Assembly: GCF_009760405.1 (NCBI RefSeq)
Contig: NZ_WRPP01000001.1
Location: 930,001-994,000 of the forward strand
Source of the DNA: Nocardia terrae
GTDB taxonomy: Bacteria > Actinomycetota > Actinomycetes > Mycobacteriales > Mycobacteriaceae
Length of the DNA: 64,000 nt
Direction of reading: 5' to 3'
In this document: positions 1-8,906 of the stretch, in pieces
How the letters are laid out: every line of letters begins with the position of its first letter
Numbering within the stretch: the first letter of the stretch is position 1
The notes under the pieces: model-generated
Told to the model about the DNA's origin: nothing
The model's database searches: none
What the model saw: only the letters and a program-made list of their open reading frames with translations
Program-made: the position numbers and the translations under genes

Positions 1-2
1 GC

Positions 3-140
3 GCCGGGACCGAGCCGCGCAATGCGCGGGGCATCGTTTCGCATGTGTCGTATGCCACGTCCGAGTCGCCGAAGGAGCCTCTGCGGTCGACATTCTCGAG
101 GTTCGTAATCGAGCAACCTTCGGGCGCCATTAGGATCTGA
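3..140 (+). CDS. C-terminal end of an upstream gene (partial)
   Basis: One frame is open from the window edge to a TGA at 138-140, giving about 45 residues that end in SGAIRI. The two other forward frames stop at about 106 and 131. The stop lies 4 bases before the methyltransferase start, the close spacing expected inside an operon. I do not recognise the fragment, and chance openness over 46 codons in high-GC DNA is possible. If real, the defence operon begins outside the window. Confidence 0.35.
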   Translation, partial: AGTEPRNARGIVSHVSYATSESPKEPLRSTFSRFVIEQPSGAIRI

Positions 141-144
141 TCAC

Positions 145-1350
145 ATGGCCGACGAATCCACGGGTGAGTGCTTGTTCCACAACGCTGAACTCCCGTCGGA
201 AGTCGAGATGATCGACTTGTTCGCCGGCCCAGGCGGTCTGGATGTGGCGGCGAGATGGCTGGGAATCAAGGCTGTCGGTATCGAACACGACCGGGATGCC
301 TGCCTGACGCGGATCGACGCCAAGCTCGGCACTCGGCAGGCTGACGTCCGTTCGCTCGAGCTGCTGGACATCTTCCCCAACGCGAGAATCCTCACGGGCG
401 GGCCGCCGTGCCAGACCTACTCGGTCGCGGGCTCGGGTGTCGGTCGCAAGGCACTGGACCAAGTCGTCCGTTTCATGTCGCGGATGGCAGATGGTGAGGA
501 CATCGAAGCCGAGCTCGAGTCGCTCGAGGACGATCGAACCGGGCTCGTGCTGCAGCCGTTGCGATGGGCGCTGGCCGCAATCGAGAAAGGGCGTCCCTTC
601 GAGACAATTGTCCTGGAGCAGGTACCGACCGTCCTGCCGGTGTGGGAGGCGTTGGCTACCGCGTTACTCAAGCACCGCTACGACGTCCGGGTCGGGATCG
701 TGCATACCGAGGAATTCGGTGTTCCGCAAACTCGCCGTCGGGCAATCCTGATCGCATGTCGCGATCGTGCGGCACACTTTCCGAAGCCGACACATCATAG
801 GTACAGAAAAGGTGTCCCGCGCGGACAGGGCGAGGCGGATCGATTGCCATGGACGACAATGAGCGAGGCGTTGCCGAACCGCTCCTATGAATTCCATGTG
901 GTCTCCAACTATGGCACCGGGGGTGATCCAAAGTTGCGGGGACGGCGTGGATCGAATGAACCCTCGGCAACCGTGACCGGCAAGGTTCGGCGCAACCGAA
1001 TCGTGTCGAAGGGCGCGGACCAAGACCGGCTCGAACCCAAGGAAGCAGGTCGGCTACAGACCTTCCCCATCGATTACCCATGGGCCGGTCTCGACCAGTA
1101 CCAGCAGGTCGGCAACGCGGTTCCGCCTCGCGTCGGCGCGCATATCCTGGCCGCCGCGGTATTCGGGGAGAAGCCCGAGGAGACATCGCTGGATCAAGCC
1201 GTCGGCGGACTGTGGGAGTCGGCATTGAGCGGGAAGCACGACTTGAAGCGCGAACCTCTGCCGCAGCCGGACGAGGTGGACGGCCTGTTCGATGAACACG
1301 GTCGGCCGTACCGCGTCGATTTGGACTCCATCTCTGCGTATTCGGCCTGA
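145..1350 (+). CDS. DNA (cytosine-5-)-methyltransferase
   Basis: The 401-residue product transfers a methyl group from S-adenosylmethionine to C5 of cytosine in DNA. Motif I, DLFAGPGG, is at residues 24-31, and the catalytic PCQ loop GGPPCQ (Cys89) is at 85-90. Motif VI is LEQV (157-160) instead of the usual ENV. Motif VIII QTRRRA is at 195-200 and motif X GNAVPP at 323-328. The target-recognition stretch between VIII and IX (about 210-275) is short. It opens a same-strand run with Z1, nuclease and GHKL genes, so it probably marks host DNA for that system. The 83-base gap to the next gene is the only sizeable gap in the run, so the methylase may also be expressed alone. Family assignment is secure; the recognised site is unknown. 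Confidence 0.95.
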   Translation: MADESTGECLFHNAELPSEVEMIDLFAGPGGLDVAARWLGIKAVGIEHDRDACLTRIDAKLGTRQADVRSLELLDIFPNARILTGGPPCQTYSVAGSGVGRKALDQVVRFMSRMADGEDIEAELESLEDDRTGLVLQPLRWALAAIEKGRPFETIVLEQVPTVLPVWEALATALLKHRYDVRVGIVHTEEFGVPQTRRRAILIACRDRAAHFPKPTHHRYRKGVPRGQGEADRLPWTTMSEALPNRSYEFHVVSNYGTGGDPKLRGRRGSNEPSATVTGKVRRNRIVSKGADQDRLEPKEAGRLQTFPIDYPWAGLDQYQQVGNAVPPRVGAHILAAAVFGEKPEETSLDQAVGGLWESALSGKHDLKREPLPQPDEVDGLFDEHGRPYRVDLDSISAYSA

Positions 1351-1433
1351 CAAATAGTGCCAACCGGCAGAATTGTTCGCGCTCGTACTTACGCTATTCA
1401 TGGATAAATGGAACAGCCTAGTCAGGAGCACCG

Positions 1434-4001
1434 GTGGCCGACCTCGACGACGATCTAGACGATCTATACGACATCTTCGAGACGTTGCTCGACAGGTACA
1501 CGCCCGAGATCGCGGTGAAGAAGATCGCCGGGTACGCCTCTCCCGAGGCTGTGCAGAAGGTACGGGACCGGCACGAGCGGACGCTGATCCGGATCCGCGA
1601 GATGGAGGAGCCCCGTGCGCTGATCCTGGGTAACCGAGACACCTGGTACACCGGCCCGCGGGACGATGACAAATACTGGCCGGCGCTGTGCAGGTTACTG
1701 GCCAAGGACGGTTGGTCGGAGAGTTCGATCGAGAACCTCGACGAGTCGTCCACCAGGATCATGTCGTTGCTGAATCATCCTCGAGAGAGGCAGTTTTCGA
1801 CACGCGGTCTGGTCGTCGGGTATGTCCAATCCGGCAAGACAACCAGTTTCACCGCAGTGACGGCGAAGGCCGCCGACCGGGGCTACAAGTTGTTCATCGT
1901 GCTCGCCGGTATTCACAACGGATTGCGCCGGCAAACGCAGGCACGCTTGATCAAGCAGCTGGTCGAACCGAATCCCGGTGGCTGGCAGCAGATCACGGGG
2001 CTGGACCACGACTTCACACCGCCGGAGAACGCGGCGGCCTTCTTCAGCAAGGCGAACAAGACCCATGTGCTGTGTGTGGTCAAGAAGAACGCCACCGTCC
2101 TAACCAAGCTGGTCAAGTGGTTGGAAAGTGCCTCCGCCTTCCTCACGGATACTCCGGCGCTGATCATCGACGACGAAGCCGATCAGGCGACCGTCGCGAC
2201 GAAACGGATCAACCCGTTGATCCGGAGGGTGCTCGACAGCCTGCCCAAGTCGGCATATGTCGGATACACAGCATCGCCCTTCGCGAATCTGCTGATCGAT
2301 CCCTCGGCCGAAGATCTGTATCCCAAGAATTTCATTGTCAATCTGCCGAAACCGGACGGGCACTTCGGTACCGAGGTTCTGTTCGGCCGGTATGCGCTGG
2401 ATGGGGAGAACCCCGAGGACGTCGATGACGGATGGGACATGATCCGTCTCGTTCCGGACGCGGATATCCCGCTGGTCCGGCCGAAAACGAAGGCCGAGGC
2501 CGAGGGCTTCCAGCCGCAACTGACCGATTCCCTGCGAAGGGCGGTGACCTACTTCTGGCTCGCGACCGCTGCGCGTCGTGTCCGGGGAACCGGGAATCCG
2601 CACTCCACCATGCTGATTCACACCAGCGTGCGAACTTCGGTGCACGATGGTTTCCGTGCGCCACTGGAAGGCTTCCGTGAGGTGATCACCCGGCGGCTCG
2701 AGGACCCGTCCGCCATCGCCGAACTGCGAAAGGTCTGGGACGAGGAGACCGCGCGGGTACCCGCCGGAGACTTCGGAGAGTCGAAGGTCGAATTCGATGA
2801 CCTGCTACCGGAATTGGGCGGCGTCCTGCGCGACTGTCGGGTCATCATGGACAACTCGGGCAGCACCGAGCGGCTCGATTTCGAGAACGGACATGTGGTC
2901 GCGATCGCAGTCGGCGGCAACACCTTGTCTCGCGGCCTTACCCTGGAAGGTTTGCTCGTCAGCTATTTCGTGCGAGCGGTGACCGTCTACGACACCCTGT
3001 TGCAGATGGGCCGCTGGTTCGGATATCGCAACGGCTACGCTGATCTGCCGCGGATCTGGATGACCGAGGAACTGGCCGACTGGTTCCGCCACCTCGCCAC
3101 AGTCGAGGTGGAGATGCGTCGGGATATCGACATCTATCTGACCGAGGACAAGACTCCTGAAACCTTCGCTGTCCGGTTGCGCACCCATCCGTCGTTGAAG
3201 GTGACTGCCGCCGCGAAGATGGCCGATGCGGTGGACGCTCATGCTGGATACGGCGGAAAACGCGTGCAGACGCGCTACTTTCACACCAACGCCGAATGGC
3301 TACTCGACAACCAGCAGGCGGCTCGCGACCTGGTCGTGGCCGCGCTCGAGGTCGGGGTGAGGGTCGAAAAGCTGCCGGAGAAGGGGCTTTTCATTCTTCG
3401 CGAGGTTCCCAGCGACCTCGTGATCGACTTCCTCGGCGCGTATCAGTTTCACGAGAAGTCCCAGGAAGCCGATGCCGAGTTGATGATTCGGTACATCGAG
3501 CGTCGAATCCGGAACACCGGTGCGCTTCGACGTTGGGACGTGGCCGTCATCGGCAATGACGCCGGTGCGCCCGATGACAACTTCGAGTTCGCCGACGGTA
3601 TCGCGGTTGGACGAGTGGTTCGTTCCCGACTCGACACCCCTGAACCGGACTTTGCGGATATCAAGACGCTGATGAGCCGCAGGGACGCGGCCATCGATCT
3701 AGCCGGTCCCATCGCGGGTCTGACCGAGGCGCAGATCTTCGAGGAGCGGCGGAAACAGTTGCCGGATATCGGGCTTCTGGTGCTGTATCCGATTGACAAG
3801 ACCTCGAATCCGGGCCCGGGCAGGGCCAAGCGCGCGCCGCTGAACGCTGCCGAGCACGTGATCGGCACGGGTCTCGTCTTCCCCAAGCCGACCGGCGACG
3901 ATGACGTGGTCTCCTATGAGGCGCACTACATTTCCGCCGATCTCTCCGGCATCGAAATGGAGGAGGAGGATCTCAGCATCCTCGAGGCGGACGAGCAGTG
4001 A
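1434..4001 (+). CDS. Z1-domain superfamily II NTPase/helicase-like protein
   Basis: This 855-residue protein has helicase-type motifs: Walker A GYVQSGKT at about 129-136, Walker B IDDEAD at about 244-249, a TASP motif III near 278, a GGNTLSRGL segment near 494 and an arginine-finger motif QMGRWFGYR near 524. This set fits the Z1 family found in restriction-modification and MORC-linked operons. The GTG start is preceded by AGGAG at 1424-1428. The stop overlaps the next start by 4 bases (GTGA), so translation is probably coupled. The likely role is ATP-driven DNA translocation or remodelling with the nuclease and GHKL proteins that follow; this is inferred from family and context. The C-terminal 300 residues match no domain I recognise. 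Confidence 0.9.
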   Translation: MADLDDDLDDLYDIFETLLDRYTPEIAVKKIAGYASPEAVQKVRDRHERTLIRIREMEEPRALILGNRDTWYTGPRDDDKYWPALCRLLAKDGWSESSIENLDESSTRIMSLLNHPRERQFSTRGLVVGYVQSGKTTSFTAVTAKAADRGYKLFIVLAGIHNGLRRQTQARLIKQLVEPNPGGWQQITGLDHDFTPPENAAAFFSKANKTHVLCVVKKNATVLTKLVKWLESASAFLTDTPALIIDDEADQATVATKRINPLIRRVLDSLPKSAYVGYTASPFANLLIDPSAEDLYPKNFIVNLPKPDGHFGTEVLFGRYALDGENPEDVDDGWDMIRLVPDADIPLVRPKTKAEAEGFQPQLTDSLRRAVTYFWLATAARRVRGTGNPHSTMLIHTSVRTSVHDGFRAPLEGFREVITRRLEDPSAIAELRKVWDEETARVPAGDFGESKVEFDDLLPELGGVLRDCRVIMDNSGSTERLDFENGHVVAIAVGGNTLSRGLTLEGLLVSYFVRAVTVYDTLLQMGRWFGYRNGYADLPRIWMTEELADWFRHLATVEVEMRRDIDIYLTEDKTPETFAVRLRTHPSLKVTAAAKMADAVDAHAGYGGKRVQTRYFHTNAEWLLDNQQAARDLVVAALEVGVRVEKLPEKGLFILREVPSDLVIDFLGAYQFHEKSQEADAELMIRYIERRIRNTGALRRWDVAVIGNDAGAPDDNFEFADGIAVGRVVRSRLDTPEPDFADIKTLMSRRDAAIDLAGPIAGLTEAQIFEERRKQLPDIGLLVLYPIDKTSNPGPGRAKRAPLNAAEHVIGTGLVFPKPTGDDDVVSYEAHYISADLSGIEMEEEDLSILEADEQ

Positions 4002-5017
4002 GTGACCAGGGTCCGCGCGACGAGCTCGAGCGTCACTGGCGGCAGCTCGAGGCCGAACCGACCTCGAGCGAACGGGCGCTGCGGGTCTCCGACCTGCGGG
4101 TCGATACCGCGAACGGTCCGGTGGCGGTGGCCGTCGACGCCTCGGGTTGTCGGCATCTGTTGGTTCCCCTCGAGTCGCGTCAGAAGGTGCGCAGGGAGCG
4201 GAGTGGACCGGTACTGCGGCTGAGCGGCCGCCCCCTGGAGTCGGAAAAGGTGTACCAGAATTTCGCCGATCTGATGTGCATGCGGCGCAGTTTCGACGGT
4301 GTGTTCACTACGCTGTGTGCCGATGTGTTGCAGGACATTTCGCGGATACCCACCAACCCGCTCAAGGGTCTGTACTTCGCTCTCGACACGTGGCGGACCT
4401 TGCTCGAGACCTCGGGCGGTCCGCTGACCGACGAACAGATGGCGGGGCTGTTCGCCGAATTGTTGGTACTCCAACAGCTGTTGGCGATCAGTAGCAGTGC
4501 GCATGGTCTGTGGCGGGGCCCCACCGGCCACCGACACGACTTCTCCTCGGCTGTTGCGGCTGTCGAAGTGAAGGCGTCCACCGCGACCGAGGGCAGACGG
4601 GTGCGGGTGCACGGCCTGGACCAGTTGGACGCGCCGCGTGGCGGCACTCTCGATCTCGCGTGGTTCCGATTGGAGCGCGTCGACACGGATGGAACGGCCC
4701 TGCAGCGGTTGGTAGAACAAGTGCTCATCGCCGCCGACGATGAGAGCGCGGTGCTGTCGCTCCTTTCGAAGGCGGGGTACCGCGCCGAGGACAGCGGCCG
4801 TTACAGCGAGGCTCGCTTCTCGGTATCCGAAGAGCTGTGGTACCAGGTCGATTCGGGCTTCCCGCGGTTGACGTACACGATGTTGGAATCAGCGGGGCTC
4901 ATGGTGCGGGTCGAGGACGTCGAGTACACGATCGATCTGTCCTCGGGAGCATCTGCGCCGCTGTCCGACGATGAAGTGATTCGCCACCTACACACCATGA
5001 TCGAGGAGCCGGTGTGA
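3998..5017 (+). CDS. PD-(D/E)XK nuclease-like protein (DUF4420 type)
   Basis: The 339-residue product has a nuclease-fold signature: Asp181 in GHRHDFSS, then Glu190 and Lys192 in VEVKAS, the D-x(n)-E-x-K core. An upstream acidic helix FAELLVL (Glu154) is also typical of the DUF4420 PD-(D/E)XK family that accompanies Z1 proteins. It starts with GTG overlapping the Z1 stop by 4 bases and overlaps the next gene by 4 bases. No separate DNA-binding domain is visible, so targeting probably comes from partner proteins. It is the best candidate for the DNA-cleaving subunit of this operon. Family assignment is fairly secure; nuclease activity is inferred from the motif. Confidence 0.85.
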   Translation: MSDQGPRDELERHWRQLEAEPTSSERALRVSDLRVDTANGPVAVAVDASGCRHLLVPLESRQKVRRERSGPVLRLSGRPLESEKVYQNFADLMCMRRSFDGVFTTLCADVLQDISRIPTNPLKGLYFALDTWRTLLETSGGPLTDEQMAGLFAELLVLQQLLAISSSAHGLWRGPTGHRHDFSSAVAAVEVKASTATEGRRVRVHGLDQLDAPRGGTLDLAWFRLERVDTDGTALQRLVEQVLIAADDESAVLSLLSKAGYRAEDSGRYSEARFSVSEELWYQVDSGFPRLTYTMLESAGLMVRVEDVEYTIDLSSGASAPLSDDEVIRHLHTMIEEPV

Positions 5018-6963
5018 TCATGCCGTCTTGGTTCTCGCAGCCATATCCGCCCGAAGGGGCCAGCGCGGCAGAGGGAATCAGAAATCAACTGGGCAAACCC
5101 GAGCTGGACCATCTGACAATTCTCGTGCGGGAGTCCGCCCAGAACAGCTGGGATGCCCGACGCGATCCGGGCACGACGGTCGACTATCGCATCGACCTGC
5201 GCACGGTCAGCGCGGCGGATGCCGAGGCGTGGCGTCAACACCTGTTGCGAAGCGCGCCGATCGATGCCCACCTGCCACTCCGAAAATCGTTGCAGAAGAG
5301 CGTGATCCGGGTGCTGTCGATTTCCGATCGAGGCACCACCGGGCTGGGCGGACCGACACGAGCCGACCAAGTTGTGGACGGTCCGAGGGATTTCGTCTCT
5401 TTCATTCGGAATATAGGTGAGCCAAGAGACACCATTCTGGGCGGCGGTACATACGGCTTCGGGAAGGGAATCTTGTATCTGGTGTCGAAACCGGGAGTGA
5501 TCCTGGTCCACACCCGTTGCGAATATCAGGGCAGGTTGGAAACCCGGCTCATGGGCGCCGCTCTCTGGAAGAGCTACCAGGCGAGCGAGAACGTCGGTCA
5601 GCGGCGGTACACGGGACGGCACTGGTGGGGGGACAACTCCGGTGAGGTCATCGAGCCGCTGGTCGGAGCCAACGCGGCCGCCATGGCCAGATCGTTGGGG
5701 CTGCGCCCATTCGGTGAGCACGAGACAGGGACCACGGTCACCTTGATCGATCCTGATCTGGAAGACACCGAGCCGTCGGAGGTCGCCGACTACTTGGCCG
5801 AGACGATCGCGTGGCAGTTGTGGCCGAAAATGATCGCCCGCTCGGACGGGGTTGTGCCGATGCGCTTTACCGTGACCTGCGACGGGGTAACCCATCCGGT
5901 TCCCGACCCCACCGAGTCGCACCCATTGCGGTTATTCGTGGCCGCCTACCGCGCCATGGCCGGTCCGGATTCCCGCGAGGTGCGGAGTCTTCGCCCGAAA
6001 CGTCTGCTCGGTTGCCTGGGCCTGCAACGCAAACCGGCCGTGCCGTTCGAGGCGACCCGCGCGTCCGAGATCGCGGGTGTCGAGCGGAGCGTGCACCACA
6101 TCTGCCTGATGCGTCCGGCGGAGCTCGTGGTGACCTACTGGCCTGGACCCAAACCCGCCAGCGAGTTCATCTCGTACGCAGGCGTTTTCCGTGCCGACGA
6201 CGGCATGGACGATGTGTACGCCTCTGCCGAGCCGCCGACACACGACAGTTGGAATTATCAGTCCCTGGAGAACCGGGACCATCGATCATTCGTCAGAACC
6301 ACGTTCAAGCGCTTCGGAGAGGAACTCGAAGGTCTGCTCGATCTGCAGGGTGGAGGTGCGTCGGAGGTCGCGCAGGTGTCCCTGGGCGCGGCAAGTGACA
6401 AGTTCTCGCCGTTGGTCGGCGGCAATTGGGGGATCGGAAGCGCGACGGACTACGGACGTCCCGGCGACACGAAGGCGCCGGTGCCTCGGCGCCGACCCGT
6501 CCCGGAACCGGATCCCGAATTGGACTACGAAATCGTCGAGGAGCCAGCGAACGGCAATGGGAGCACCGGCTTCTCGGCAGGCGGGGCGACGAACGGAGGC
6601 CATGCGGGCGTGCGACGCCGGGTGCCCCGAGCTCGAGTCACGTATGTGGGCGAACCGTATCTCGACGAGTACAGCGGTAACGCCGTCCTGGTTCAGGAGT
6701 TTCAGCTTCCCGCACCGATAGCGCAGCGTGTGAGCGCCGATCTGGCTGTCGCCCTGACCACCGACGGTGGTCGCGAGATCGACCCGCCGGCTGGGGCCGA
6801 ACAACCGGGGTTGGTCGGCTGGGAGGACGAAGCCGGAAATCTGAATGCCGTTCCGACCTTCGTCATCGAGGGCGGGGATGGGAAGCTGTGGAAGGCGATC
6901 GTGAAACCCGCAGCCGACACGATGACCGAGATCTCCATCGACGTGGAGCGGGTGAGCCTCTGA
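5014..6963 (+). CDS. GHKL ATPase, MORC/MutL-like (paraMORC)
   Basis: The 649-residue product carries the Bergerat ATP-binding fold near its N terminus: N-box VRESAQNSWDA (Glu40, Asn44, Asp47), a second motif ISDRGTTGLGG at about 103-113 and the lid motif GGGTYGFGKG at 143-152. This order is that of GHKL ATPases (gyrase, Hsp90, MutL, MORC). Residues to about 430 are probably the ATPase plus S5-like transducer. A low-complexity Pro/Gly linker follows at about 485-540, then a C-terminal beta-rich part. GHKL proteins next to Z1, nuclease and methylase genes were predicted to act as ATP-gated clamps in restriction systems. Start is GTG at 5014, overlapping the nuclease gene; ATG 5020 is an alternative. 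Confidence 0.85.
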   Translation: MIMPSWFSQPYPPEGASAAEGIRNQLGKPELDHLTILVRESAQNSWDARRDPGTTVDYRIDLRTVSAADAEAWRQHLLRSAPIDAHLPLRKSLQKSVIRVLSISDRGTTGLGGPTRADQVVDGPRDFVSFIRNIGEPRDTILGGGTYGFGKGILYLVSKPGVILVHTRCEYQGRLETRLMGAALWKSYQASENVGQRRYTGRHWWGDNSGEVIEPLVGANAAAMARSLGLRPFGEHETGTTVTLIDPDLEDTEPSEVADYLAETIAWQLWPKMIARSDGVVPMRFTVTCDGVTHPVPDPTESHPLRLFVAAYRAMAGPDSREVRSLRPKRLLGCLGLQRKPAVPFEATRASEIAGVERSVHHICLMRPAELVVTYWPGPKPASEFISYAGVFRADDGMDDVYASAEPPTHDSWNYQSLENRDHRSFVRTTFKRFGEELEGLLDLQGGGASEVAQVSLGAASDKFSPLVGGNWGIGSATDYGRPGDTKAPVPRRRPVPEPDPELDYEIVEEPANGNGSTGFSAGGATNGGHAGVRRRVPRARVTYVGEPYLDEYSGNAVLVQEFQLPAPIAQRVSADLAVALTTDGGREIDPPAGAEQPGLVGWEDEAGNLNAVPTFVIEGGDGKLWKAIVKPAADTMTEISIDVERVSL

Positions 6964-7859
6964 TGCAGATGCGGGCACTGCCTTTCCGACAGCCCGACCC
7001 GACATCCGTTCGTGCCCGGGATTGGCGGCTCGTTCTCGATGGCGAAGAACTTCCACTGCCGGATGCCTACCCGTACTGGGATTATCAAACCGTCCTGACC
7101 GTGCGCCGGCGGGTCGACATCGATCTCGACAAGGTGCTTGTCGAGGCGCGATTGACGCCCGAGACCTCGCTGACCCTGGCGGTCGTCTGGACGGCGACAG
7201 GATCCAGCTTGCGCGGCAGTGGGGCGCGAATTCCGCTGTCGGGCCCGGGATCTATCGAGTTGGAAGTCGTGCTCCCCGGTGCCGACCTGGGAGGAATGCT
7301 CCTGCTTGATACCGTTCTCGTGCTCTCACAGCGCCGGAACGGAACCGATCGTCCGGTAGCGGCAAGGCGGGCAGGCTCTGTGTTGTGGAGCGATAGGCAC
7401 AGCATTCGACTGCAGGGCGACGCACCGCAGTTTCCCATGGCCATCATTGATTTCGAGAAGACGAACTACCCGGATGACGCCGCATGGCATTTGGAGATCG
7501 GCTCGAATCTGGAGGCAGCGACCATGGGATCGCTGCTGTTGCTGGTGAACGAGCGCAAGCGCGTCGTCGCCGGCGCGCTCGAGAACGCTGCGAAGCCGCG
7601 CACCCAGGATCAGATCGCGCTGGCGATGGTCTATGTCGATGTGGCGAGGACGATGGTCGAACATGCCCTCGCCCACCCAGAATTCCAAGACTCGGCCACA
7701 TTCCCGGACGAATCCTTGGGCGCGACACTCCAGGCGCTGTTCGCCCGGTTGTTCCCCTCCACGACCATCAGCGAGATTCGTGCGCTCGCGGATCGGTCTC
7801 CGAGCCGACTCGCCTCCGATATCCAATCGGCCATCAACAACCTGGAGGGCATCGTATGA
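6963..7859 (+). CDS. Uncharacterised component of the Z1/GHKL operon
   Basis: I do not recognise this 298-residue protein. The ATG at 6963 shares one base with the preceding stop (TGATG), and the stop overlaps the next start by 4 bases, so it is embedded in the defence operon. The first 160 residues alternate hydrophobic and polar residues like a beta-sandwich; the last 130 look helical (LLLLVNERKRVVAGAL, MVYVDVARTMVEHAL). No signal peptide, membrane segment, Walker motif or nuclease motif is visible. It could be an adaptor or sensor that bridges the GHKL ATPase and the nuclease; that role rests on position only. A longer reading from 6888 would overlap the GHKL gene by 76 bases and is less likely. 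Confidence 0.8.
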   Translation: MQMRALPFRQPDPTSVRARDWRLVLDGEELPLPDAYPYWDYQTVLTVRRRVDIDLDKVLVEARLTPETSLTLAVVWTATGSSLRGSGARIPLSGPGSIELEVVLPGADLGGMLLLDTVLVLSQRRNGTDRPVAARRAGSVLWSDRHSIRLQGDAPQFPMAIIDFEKTNYPDDAAWHLEIGSNLEAATMGSLLLLVNERKRVVAGALENAAKPRTQDQIALAMVYVDVARTMVEHALAHPEFQDSATFPDESLGATLQALFARLFPSTTISEIRALADRSPSRLASDIQSAINNLEGIV

Positions 7860-8698
7860 GCCTGCTCTATCCGCGTCTGTTGAACACACGTGCGCGTGAA
7901 CTGGCCCTGGACTATCGCACTCTCGAGCTGGACCAGCTGACCGCGCGCTGGGCGGTGTCCGATGATGCCGCGGTTTATGTCGCCACGGGTGGTGCACGGG
8001 CACAGGGCGATAAGCTCCGCGGTATACGCGATCTGATCGTCTCGCTGGCGGAGGCATACGGATACCCGAATCCCCCTGCGGCCCAGGCGGGCAACTTCGA
8101 CCTCGCGGTCGCTGAGCAACTCCACCGCGAGATGCATCTCGCCCCGGCGGAGGCCTCGGCCACCGATATCTGGACCTTCCTCTCGCTGGTGCTCATGCCG
8201 GACATCGCTCAGTGGCGCTTCCCCGGAAAGTCCTCCTCCGACCGGGCCTACAGAGAGCGCATTCGCGGAACCCGGCTCGATCGTCATGTCTTCGGGCGCC
8301 TCTGGTGGCGCGCGCAACTGGTGCATGCTCCGGGCGATCCGAATCCCTACGGCGCGCTGACGGTCCTGGGTGAGGCGGCCTTCGATCAGATCTATGCGCG
8401 CCGATCGTCTCTCGGTGCGAGCCCGCACCTGGTGAAGTCGATCCTGCGAGTCTGGAACAACCTGGATCTGACGGGACTGACCGAGCGAGAAGTATTGCGC
8501 GACTTCCTCAAACGCGTATTGCGGCTGGCGCCGTTCGTGGTGTTCGATGCGATCGACGAGGAAGCGCTCGATGCAGAGCTCCGTGCCATAGCGCAGGAAA
8601 CCGTTTTCGCCGCCCTGGTGCTCGCGGGATGGGACGGCTACAAGGCATCCCAGCGGGCCGACAAGGCGACCATGAGCAGGCGATCGGAATTCGCTTGA
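7856..8698 (+). CDS. DUF6339-like protein, last gene of the defence operon
   Basis: The 280-residue product begins MSLLYPRLLNTRARELA, which looks like the DUF6339 family found at the end of Z1-containing operons; I recall this association and could not check it. The ATGA overlap with the preceding gene supports the start and co-translation. It is rich in helices, with a Trp-rich middle (about residues 105-145, WTFLSL, AQWRFPG, RLWWRAQLVHAPG), and has no catalytic motif I know. It has no membrane segment. It is probably a structural or regulatory part of the complex. The 208 bases after its stop contain no gene and no clear terminator. Confidence 0.75.
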   Translation: MSLLYPRLLNTRARELALDYRTLELDQLTARWAVSDDAAVYVATGGARAQGDKLRGIRDLIVSLAEAYGYPNPPAAQAGNFDLAVAEQLHREMHLAPAEASATDIWTFLSLVLMPDIAQWRFPGKSSSDRAYRERIRGTRLDRHVFGRLWWRAQLVHAPGDPNPYGALTVLGEAAFDQIYARRSSLGASPHLVKSILRVWNNLDLTGLTEREVLRDFLKRVLRLAPFVVFDAIDEEALDAELRAIAQETVFAALVLAGWDGYKASQRADKATMSRRSEFA

Positions 8699-8906
8699 TT
8701 GATCCGTTCTGCCTCTGCATGGAGTCCGGTCCCGCCGGTTCAGGGGCGCTCAACTGCGCGCCTGTCACTGCTGCGTCATGCTGCGCGAAACCAGCTGTGA
8801 GGCCGACAATCGATTCCTCGATCGAGCGCTGCTGATCGATGCGCCGGGCAACTTCGATCTCGGATAGTTCGGTAAGCTTGATCTGGATCGCAGGTTAGCG
8901 TGGGCT

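Noticed and set aside
1350..1434. Small antitoxin-like gene between methylase and Z1 gene
   Set aside because: The gap has only 83 bases, and the open frame across it continues as a shadow of the Z1 gene.
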